The notes under the pieces: generated by a model | Told to the model about the DNA's origin: nothing | Seen by the model: the letters and a program-made list of their open reading frames with translations, nothing else | Databases searched by the model: none | Shown here: piece by piece, positions 5,080-12,700 of the stretch | Layout of the letters: each line of letters begins with the position of its first letter | Numbering within the stretch: position 1 is the first letter of the stretch | IMG/VR virus record: IMGVR_UViG_3300033388_003383 | Span: 1-32,467 of that record | Direction: 5' to 3' (one strand) | DNA length: 32,467 nt | Source of the DNA: a virus | Translations under genes and position numbers: made by a program

Positions 5080-5355
5080 TCAACTCCTTCGTATAAACGA
5101 TCTTACCGAAGATGTTATTATATCCGTTTTCTCAAACTGGAGCATTGCCACGCTGACTATGAGCGTCACGATTCCATTTACTACTGGAGCATTGCCCGCT
5201 ATTCGAGTAAGGCGAGAAGGGGGTTCTAGTTCCTTTTTCATCGCCTCAATCTTTATAAGCGTATTATATGCTTCCAGCGCGTCTTTGTACTCGCGCGTTC
5301 CGGGTCGTTGGGATGCTAAGTAGTTTATAGCGTCCGGTATAATATTTTCTTCCAT
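5080..5355 (-). CDS. Single-pass membrane protein, PGT-motif paralogue 2
   Basis: 91 residues from ATG 5355 with ATAAGGAGATTTGAC upstream. Residues 10-45 are helical and contain RPGTREYKDALEAYNTL, the counterpart of EPGTDEFDRALDEM in 4731-4976. A Pro/Arg loop follows and then one membrane helix at about 55-74 (APVVNGIVTLIVSVAML). The C-terminus is basic (FIRRS). Own promoter (5385-5413) and terminator (5046-5068). Membrane location is predicted; role unknown. Confidence 0.8.
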   Translation of the reverse strand: MEENIIPDAINYLASQRPGTREYKDALEAYNTLIKIEAMKKELEPPSRLTRIAGNAPVVNGIVTLIVSVAMLQFEKTDIITSSVRSFIRRS

Positions 5356-5384
5356 GTCAAATCTCCTTATATGATGTGGGTTTC

Positions 5385-5413
5385 GGTTTCTATTATACCC
5401 CCTGTGAAAACCG
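5385..5413 (-). promoter_or_regulatory. Array promoter element, copy for 5080-5355
   Basis: Minus strand TTTCACAGGGGG, TATAAT, AGAAACC; ends 29 bases before ATG 5355. Confidence 0.7.
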
Positions 5414-5422
5414 TTAAAAAAT

Positions 5423-5444
5423 ATAAACCCCGTGTGGGGTCTAT
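5423..5444 (-). terminator. Terminator of cassette 1
   Basis: ATAGACCCC and GGGGTTTAT pair around a 4-base ACAC loop on the minus strand, followed by ATTTTTTAA, a strong U tract. Confidence 0.8.
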
Positions 5445-5474
5445 ACTAATTCCTCCTATTTGAAATTCTGATGG

Positions 5475-5732
5475 TTATTTTTTCCATTTCGTCTTTATCA
5501 TATGCCACACAAACTTTATAGTATAGTATGGTGCGGTGAATAGCGATAAGAAAGAGCACAGGATTATCCAGGCTACGATATGTCTGTTCGTTTTAGAGAC
5601 TCTTTTTGTTAAGTCATCTAGATCGATCATCATTGTTCCTAGAAAAGCCTCTCTCTTCGCATGGTCTGTTTCGACCGCATAACAGTACTGCAATTGTGCG
5701 TAGTTAAGTAAAAGGTGGATGGTTTTAAACAT
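5475..5732 (-). CDS. Single-pass membrane protein, cassette 1
   Basis: 85 residues from ATG 5732, preceded by AACTAAGGAGAAATGAA. The N-terminal 48 residues are polar and probably helical, followed by a hydrophobic stretch at about 48-75 (HIVAWIILCSFLSLFTAPYY) and a basic tail (MIKTKWKK). This is the first and rightmost unit of the array, with promoter 5751-5779 and terminator 5423-5444. No family recognised. Confidence 0.8.
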   Translation of the reverse strand: MFKTIHLLLNYAQLQYCYAVETDHAKREAFLGTMMIDLDDLTKRVSKTNRHIVAWIILCSFLSLFTAPYYTIKFVWHMIKTKWKK

Positions 5733-5750
5733 TTCATTTCTCCTTAGTTA

Positions 5751-5779
5751 GGTTTCTATTATACCCCCTGTGAAACCTG
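5751..5779 (-). promoter_or_regulatory. Array promoter element, copy for 5475-5732
   Basis: Minus strand TTTCACAGGGGG, TATAAT, AGAAACC; ends 18 bases before ATG 5732. The upstream 30 bases to the previous terminator are A-rich on the minus strand. Confidence 0.7.
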
Positions 5780-5814
5780 CGTTTTTTCAGAAATTTTTTT
5801 CGCGGGGGAAAAAT

Positions 5815-5839
5815 ATAAGGCCCTGTGAAAGGACCCTAT
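5815..5839 (-). terminator. Terminator closing the tail operon
   Basis: ATAGGGTCC and GGGCCTTAT pair with two G-U pairs on the minus strand and a 7-base loop, then ATTTTTCC. It follows the stop of 5845-6105 by six bases and separates the late tail genes from the cassette array. Confidence 0.75.
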
Positions 5840-5844
5840 ATCTT

Positions 5845-6105
5845 TTATTCATCGGATTCGTCTTTCTCTTCTTCGCGCTTTTCCAAAAGCAACTCATATT
5901 TTTCGCACTTCCTCTCAAGAGCTCGGATTCGCTTATCAGAGGCCGTCAGGCGTTTTTCTAGCCTATCAACAAGACCGGCATATACTGATTCGTTATCCTT
6001 ATTCGCTGCCGCTCTGTTATTTAAATATGCCAGAACCGCAGCAAAAGCCACTTGTATGAAGCCTATTATCCCCACAACCAAAAGTATTAGATTTTTTTCA
6101 TCCAT
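5845..6105 (-). CDS. Membrane-anchored coiled-coil protein, possible lysis accessory
   Basis: 86 residues from ATG 6105. One N-terminal membrane helix at about 6-28 (LILLVVGIIGFIQVAFAAVL) is followed by a heptad-like charged segment from about 43 to the end (LVDRLEKRLTASDKRIRALE), finishing EEEKDESDE. The layout resembles small phage holin-like or XhlA-type accessory proteins, although XhlA has its membrane helix at the C-terminus. The start overlaps the end of 6087-6431 by 19 bases, so translation is probably coupled. Function is inference. Confidence 0.75.
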   Translation of the reverse strand: MDEKNLILLVVGIIGFIQVAFAAVLAYLNNRAAANKDNESVYAGLVDRLEKRLTASDKRIRALERKCEKYELLLEKREEEKDESDE

Positions 6106-6431
6106 TTCGCCCTCTTTATTACTGGGATCAGCGTCGCTACCTCAAATATAGCCTCTGATAACATTAAGAACAAGAGCGCCAGTCTGGCCGCTGCTCGCCA
6201 TGTTTGAACATCCTTTAGGGGTATAATCCTTCCGAAAAGAAGAAAAACAAAACCGAAAGCCAACCAATTGACAATTCTAACAGCAATTCCCTCCTTCCCC
6301 ACCGGGCGCTTTGCCCCCCCATTTATAATGAATAGGTCTATTGCGTATAAACCCACTAATATAAACGCAAAGATAGCAATTCCGATGCTTGTTTGATCAC
6401 TCAGAATATATTCTATGTATTTATCGTGCAT
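6087..6431 (-). CDS. Three-helix integral membrane protein
   Basis: 114 residues from ATG 6431 with a weak upstream AAGGAATG. Hydrophobic segments lie at about 13-37 (TSIGIAIFAFILVGLYAIDL), 53-70 (NWLAFGFVFLLFGRII) and 81-104, giving three probable membrane helices. It sits directly after the Gp37-like tail gene and overlaps 5845-6105. A holin or membrane-anchored exclusion role is possible from position but not shown by sequence. Confidence 0.75.
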   Translation of the reverse strand: MHDKYIEYILSDQTSIGIAIFAFILVGLYAIDLFIINGGAKRPVGKEGIAVRIVNWLAFGFVFLLFGRIIPLKDVQTWRAAARLALLFLMLSEAIFEVATLIPVIKRAKWMKKI

Positions 6432-6444
6432 ATTATATCATTCC

Positions 6445-8331
6445 TTATACTAGGAAATTGAACGCCATGTACACTTTTTCACCTTCGGTAGTATATGAGC
6501 GAACTATCTCAACTACTCGAGCCTTCACATCCTGTCCGTGCATAACGCACTGCACCAGGTCCCCCATAAAAAAGTCCACACCATAGATAAAAATTCCTCG
6601 AGTTTCAAAGTCTCCTTCGAGGAGGCCGACTGGCGGACTTTCTCTTATTACTTCTGCGCCTCTGGTTTGAATAATAGCCAATATCTGCGCGGCGGTTAGA
6701 TCGTCAATATCGTCATCGTCAATATCTTTATCTATCGTGGTATCCAAACGACCCTCAAACCTGTCTAATCCGACAGGTTCTGACCCCTCTATCCACACGT
6801 AATTCTTTTGTGTAACGGGCGCCTCGTCGGGATCGCCAGGAATTATCTCAGTGACCACAAGTGTCACGTTCCTTTTGTCCTCTTCCGACGAATAAAACGA
6901 ACTTGTCAAAACGTATGAGCTTTTCAGAACATTGTCATACACGTCTGAAAATATAACTAAATCATTCTCTGACTGTCCTGAAGAACGATCAACTCCTCCG
7001 TAAGTATAGAAATATAACTCGGAATCAGAAGAAGCCAAGTCTTTAACTACAATCTTGAATCCCAAATCGGCCGTTTTACAAAGAAGTTCGATAATTTCAT
7101 AAACGTTTTCCGAATCAAATTGTTCGCTAATTGGTTCCGATGATAGCATAGCCGGAGGCCACACAGCAGGGTCCGCAGTATCAAAAAGAGCTATCTCTCT
7201 ATTTGTATCAGTCGGAGATCTTATGTTGTCATGAACAAGAATATAAGCCAATAACTCTGCTGACCCATCGTAAGTGACTAGCGAGTTTAATATTCGCCTC
7301 TCTAATATACTTTCTGCCGACCGTCCACGAATCAATAGACTAGCCTTATCGGTCGAGATTTCTGGTTTCTTTTCTTCCACAACCATAAGTTTATCGGAAG
7401 TATTAATATATAGAAAATTACCAAAATCTAATAGAAAACTATCCTCATAATCTATAGGCAATTCTAATTCGAAGTCGCCAAGCGTATTGTATCGTTCCGC
7501 CCAATTTAAAGAATAATAGTCTTCTATTAAACCGATCTCTTCAAGGTCGCTATTAAAAACATGCACTAGGGGTATTGCTACTTCTGTATTGATAGCGATT
7601 GTTGGCGGCGGACTTAGGCTTATATCTTCATATCGACGACCCCAACCATAATTATAAAGCCAAGCGCGTTCTTCGCTGGTTAATAGGCGCTGATTGTAGA
7701 AAAAGAGCTCGTCTACCAGACCATCATGCCACGTGGTTTGGTCTTCATTTGTACCGACGTAAAAGTCGGTTGTTCCGATGCGTATACCATCGCTTGGGCC
7801 GGCTGCGGTATCAAAAACATCATTAACACCCACCCCGACCGTATTAGAAACCGGATCAAAGTAACAAACCAAAAAATACCAATTTCCGTTAGTTAAAGCA
7901 CCGAAAGTATCCGCCGTAACATAATAAGTAGTTGTATCTGCGGCATTTCTCACCGAAAAAACTATCTTAGAGTTAGCGCCGTTTAAATAACATTGGTATT
8001 CTCTACCTCCCGCCGTCGTCTCCCATTTGCCGAATATTACAGAAAGGACTGTAACAGCATGGGGTTTTATCCACATTCCCCAAGTCATTGGCTCATCAGC
8101 TACCGCACGAAGTTGGAAAAGATCCGCGTGTGATAGAGATTCGCTGTTTGAGCCAACGAAATCCGCGCAACCACCAGAAAATATAGATCTAGTTTCTCCG
8201 TGTGCCCAACCAACCCCATTGTTGTCAGTTAATTTTAAAACCCCAACCCCATCGACCTCGTCATAACGAAATCCAGAAACTTCGTCTAGTCTCCAATAAG
8301 CTTTCAGGTTTGTTATTCCTGGATTTGACAT
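6445..8331 (-). CDS. Gp37-like tail protein with N-terminal LamG-like domain
   Basis: 628 residues from ATG 8331 (CCAAGGAGTTTAAT upstream). Residues 1-235 form a LamG/concanavalin-like jelly roll: AYWRLDEVSG at the start, MTWGMWIKP in the middle, and the typical closing DGLVDELFFYNQRLLTSEE. From about 245 the protein matches, from memory, the siphovirus ReqiPepy6 Gp37-like family of baseplate or tail-tip proteins: YYSLNWAERYNTLGDFELEL, then LLIRGRSAESILERRIL, ending in a beta-rich region (FFMGDLVQCVMHGQDVKARV). It lies right after the distal tail gene, as expected for a tail-tip or tail-associated protein. The LamG domain likely binds host surface sugar. Confidence 0.85.
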   Translation of the reverse strand: MSNPGITNLKAYWRLDEVSGFRYDEVDGVGVLKLTDNNGVGWAHGETRSIFSGGCADFVGSNSESLSHADLFQLRAVADEPMTWGMWIKPHAVTVLSVIFGKWETTAGGREYQCYLNGANSKIVFSVRNAADTTTYYVTADTFGALTNGNWYFLVCYFDPVSNTVGVGVNDVFDTAAGPSDGIRIGTTDFYVGTNEDQTTWHDGLVDELFFYNQRLLTSEERAWLYNYGWGRRYEDISLSPPPTIAINTEVAIPLVHVFNSDLEEIGLIEDYYSLNWAERYNTLGDFELELPIDYEDSFLLDFGNFLYINTSDKLMVVEEKKPEISTDKASLLIRGRSAESILERRILNSLVTYDGSAELLAYILVHDNIRSPTDTNREIALFDTADPAVWPPAMLSSEPISEQFDSENVYEIIELLCKTADLGFKIVVKDLASSDSELYFYTYGGVDRSSGQSENDLVIFSDVYDNVLKSSYVLTSSFYSSEEDKRNVTLVVTEIIPGDPDEAPVTQKNYVWIEGSEPVGLDRFEGRLDTTIDKDIDDDDIDDLTAAQILAIIQTRGAEVIRESPPVGLLEGDFETRGIFIYGVDFFMGDLVQCVMHGQDVKARVVEIVRSYTTEGEKVYMAFNFLV

Positions 8332-8332
8332 A

Positions 8333-9798
8333 TTAAACTCCTTGGAATTTGGGACGGAAAACGAGTTCAGTATTTACTTTGGTTCCGATCATTTCCAGAT
8401 ACGTCCTACCATAATCAGTAGGAAGCCCGCGGTTGTAAACAAAGTCTCTTTCGTCTGAGGTAAGCATTCTATCATAGAATATAAGTGCCTGCAGTTTTCC
8501 ATCAAAGTATTGGGAGGACCCCGATCTTCCACCAATCGTAAGCACAGAACTATAAGTATCTAGATAGCCGGTAACGCTTGTCGCATAACTATCCGCTCCA
8601 TCGTTCAATCGTGCCCCTATTCTGTCTGCTGCGCTATCCCACCAAAAATGTACATGTGCCCAGGTATCTGTTGGGAAGGATGGAATTGTTACATTAAACC
8701 AAGAACCCGGGTAGCCCGGAGCGAGCTGAAGCCCGAATCTAAGATCTCCTGTGCCGTTGTAGACCTCCCATCCGTATTTAGTATCGGTCGAACGTATTAT
8801 ATCCGAACTAGAAACCACAGTTTTTTGATTAATCCAAAAAGACATGGCAAAGTCTCCAAGAGGATTAAAGTCGGCGTCAGGAGTACCATTACTAAAATAG
8901 GCGGGTCTAGATGGGTCCCATTCTCTTGCGTGTTCGTATAAGTTCGGTGGACCGGGCCCGTGAAGTATTTGGTTTATCCCGGCAGCCGTAATCAGTTCCT
9001 TACTAGCATGAAGGCCCACAGTGTTTGCTAAATCGTTATCTTCGTTAAGCGCAAAATATTCAACTATAGCATCATCCGGACTGTCTGGATCGGTAGTACC
9101 ATCAAAAGTCACCTTAATGACATTATCTCCAGGAAGAAGTTCTATCCAATCCTCAGAAATACCAACGGAACCGAGTATGTCGTCTTGAGTTTCGCCATCG
9201 CCGGCTTCCAAGATAATACTCTTCAAATTTACACGAGTATCAATATAGATCTTCCAACCCGGCTCAACGTCAGGGACAATCGCTGTAAGATCTATTGTCA
9301 TGCTTTGAGTATCCCTGTCGTTGGTTATAACTATTTCCGTTCCATTTCCGCTTCCAAGGGTGAGGGTCATTTGAACCCCGGTGCGAAAGTCTCCTCCATA
9401 AACTACGGTTTCTTCCACTTCAGAAAGGAATTCCTCCTCCTCCTCTAACAAGTCTAGAAACCACGGGTCAGGGCAAAAAAGCCCAATAACGGCGTTCTCC
9501 ACCTTAGCAAATTGATTCACTTCATTCGATTCAACGATAGCCGGTATATAGACATCCTTTGTGCCAGTGGTTATCCCTAGAATAATGGTTTCCTTTACTG
9601 GGAAGTAGTCATATCCGTCCTTACGAAGCTCGCTCGAATACCGTCATAACTAGGTCCCGCTGCGCCACTAACCGTAGCATTAGGAGGGCCCAGTCCTGTC
9701 ATGTTAAAAACGAGGAGCCCGTGTGTTCTTTCCGAGCTCCTCAAATTTAACTCGAGAGTGTCTTCGTTAGGGTTTGTAACCCATAACGTTTCTATCAT
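8333..9798 (-). pseudogene. Distal tail protein (Dit-like) with LamG domain, frame broken
   Basis: The gene starts at ATG 9798 (overlapping the tape measure stop as ATGA) with MIETLWVTNP and MTGLGPPNATV, typical of Dit-like N-termini, but stops at TAA 9595-9597. The same family continues in the -1 frame, open from 9643: DGYDYFPVKETIILG, then VESNEVNQFAKVENAV and CPDPWFLD. The two frames overlap by 48 bases and about 20-25 residues of the usual fold appear to be missing, so a short deletion with frame change is likely. An ATG at 9520 would make only the C-terminal part. The C-terminal 210 residues are a LamG-like domain (closing DGKLQALIFYDRMLTSDE), as in 6445-8331. A sequencing or assembly error is possible. 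Confidence 0.75.
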
Positions 9799-12700
9799 TT
9801 CTCTAATACCTTCCTTGACAATGTTGCTATTTGTGTTCTGGTTTGTCTATAGATCGCGGCCCTATCTAAAGTCTTTGGTGAATAATTATATTGATTATAA
9901 ACAACACCATCTTTACCCGAGCCATCCTCCGAGGTATCGTTGTCCAAACTATCCGTTTGTTTTCCGATATTAGTTAAGCTCGCGGGAATGGTAATATTCC
10001 CAAAGGCGCTCTGAATTAATCCCGCGCCTGCAGTAACATCCTTAAGGTCCACAACTGGGGCTATGAGTGGCTTAAACTCGATGGCCTCGTTGAGCTCGTC
10101 CGATAATAGAGAAACAAACGGTTCGAATTGTTGTTTCCCTTTTCTTATAAACTCTCCGAGAACGTTCTTAGTAGTGATAACACCGTGTCTAAGAGCGTTT
10201 ACTAAACCCGCAATAAGATTCTCACCAACTCGATAAGTCCATTTGGATGGCGAGTCCTCCTCAAAACCATCTTCCATTTCATCCTTAGCGCCGCTAACGA
10301 GATCCCAAATGGCGCCCCAAACTCTACCTACGCCTTCGACAATACCATTAACCAAACCAGTAATTATATTTGCTGCTATACTAAACCCGATTTCTACCGT
10401 TCTCTCTATGTTTTCTTCGCTGAAAACCTCTTCCTCGATGGTTTCAAGAAAAGTGAAGTACAACTCAACTGCCGAGATTATAACGTCTGGTAATCCGTCG
10501 GTTATCCCTTCGATGAAGTTTTCGATAATAGCGAGACCCGTAGTAACGACTTCTTGAATATTATCCTCAACACCGCGTAAGAACTCCATCAGAAGGTCCC
10601 AACCAGCGTCTGTAATTTCTTCATAAAGCTCAACAAGCTTCTCAAGTAAAATAGTAACAACATCAACAACCATTGTGCCAACCAGCTCTGTTATTTCTGG
10701 AGCTAGTTCGGTGATTCCCTCAATGGCCGTTAGAATAAGTGTTTTGAAGGCTTCTTTAAGTTCCGGAGCCCTCTCTGCTAATTCGACAAAGAAAGTTGTA
10801 ATTGTTTCAACAAACGCTATAGCCATCGCCGGTAGAATCTCGAAAACGACCGCACCAACAATCTTAATAGCCTCGCCGATAAGAATAGCGCTTCCCGCAA
10901 GGAGAACCAGGCCAGTTGCGGCCAACCATATGCCAACACCAAACAAAGCGGCACCCAAACCAATAAGCGCTAGAGCAATACCGAACGCCATTAGAACCCC
11001 CACTACTGGAGCCAACAAATAGCCCGCTACAATGAATATAAGTAGTACCGCAGCTATTCCGATGATGGCTGTTATTAATTCCTCCATTGGGATCGACCCA
11101 ATGAGTTTCAAAGCAAGGCCCATTATAACAAGGGCTGCTGCCATAACTATCATTGCGAGAGCCCCGGGCAGGGCGTTCTTCATAAGAAATCCGGCTATCG
11201 CAAGTAACACTATTACCGCAGTAATGGCGATTAAACCAATAATAAGTTCATCGAGTTGCATAGAACCGAATGCTTCTACTGCCTTGAACATAACAAGAAG
11301 CGCAAACCCCATGACTAACATTGCCAACGCGGCCTCTAAGATTTGTTTTGTTTTTATCCCTTGGGAGAACACCACCATACCTAATAGAAGTGCTCCTACG
11401 GCAATGAGTCCTTGCTGTAAGACGGCCGGATCTAGAATTCCGAATTTTAGAACAGCTTCCCATAATTTTTCCATTGACTTTGCTACGGCGAGCATAGCTA
11501 AGGCAGCTTTAAGACTACTATTCTTTTCGCCACCGCCTCTAGATAAACCAATCATAGCAAGGGTTAATATACCCAATGCCCAAGCAACTCCCTGTAGGCC
11601 CGCTGCCAGAATATCTGGATCGGTTGCTCCAAAGAGTTTTATAACCCCCCACAACGCTACGAGGGCTATTGCCATACCCTGCATAACTGCTATGGTTTTT
11701 AAAGTCCCAGCACCACCAACTTTCATCCCTTTAACCGCTACAACTAAGGCAGTTAAGGAAATCACTATAGCCTTTAATCCGGTATCTATTTCCTCGGGAT
11801 CAGCTCCTGATATAATTCTTAAAGCAACGGCCATAAGAGCGACAGCAGCGGCTAAACCGATTATAGCGATCGAGGCCTTTATTGCATCTTGTGGTCTTAT
11901 GTGTTTCAAAGCACCGGAAGCTCCGAATAACGTAGCAATCATAACCGCTATTGTTCCGGTGGCCTGTTGGAGCTTTGAACTATCTATTAATGTGAGCAAG
12001 AACACGGAGCCCGCAAAGATGGCAATTGCTGTTGCTATCTTTTGTAGTGTATCTGCGCGTATATTGTTCTGGAAAGATCCCAGAGTTCCTTCTAGTCGAT
12101 CGAATGTGTCTATGAAGACCTCTCCGAAATCAGAATCATCGATAATACCAGATATCCAATCCCCACTTGCAATCTTTCGTATAGACAGAACAAATCCGGC
12201 CAATAGTCCAGTGTTAATTATATCAAATAGGTGGGAATAATCGATCTTATCGGCATTTTTAGCGAGATAGTCGAAAACATCCGTTATACCATCAAGCATT
12301 CCGCCGGCTACTTCTTTTGCCTTTTCTGCGACATCGTCAAGAGTTTTTCCAAGCCACACACCAAATTTCGATTCTTTTAAAGTGTCTATCCAATTAAAAC
12401 CTTCTTTAGCATCGGCTCCAAACTGCTTTATCCGACGACCATCAAAAGTATTAACTAACCCGAGAAAAGACTCAACAACGTCAGAATTACGCAATTCCTC
12501 CCAGAATTCCTTAATTTTCACAATCGTCTCATCTATAAAAGTACCAAAATCTCCAAGAGCCTTAATACCACCATCGCGAATCTCGCTGAAGAATGACCCT
12601 ATCTCAACAGCTAAATCTTTGAAATATTGGGCTGTGGCTTTCCAATCTATGCTCTTAAACCAAGAGACAATATCCTGAACAATTTTGAGTTTAACTATCT

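Noticed and set aside
9595-9643. Programmed frameshift in the distal tail gene
   Set aside because: No slippery sequence in the 48-base overlap, and part of the expected domain is missing, which a frameshift would not restore.
11032-12240. 402-codon open frame on the plus strand
   Set aside because: It is antisense to the hydrophobic part of the tape measure gene, is Ile/Ala/Pro-rich without family features, and has no ribosome binding site. The real gene on the minus strand is certain.
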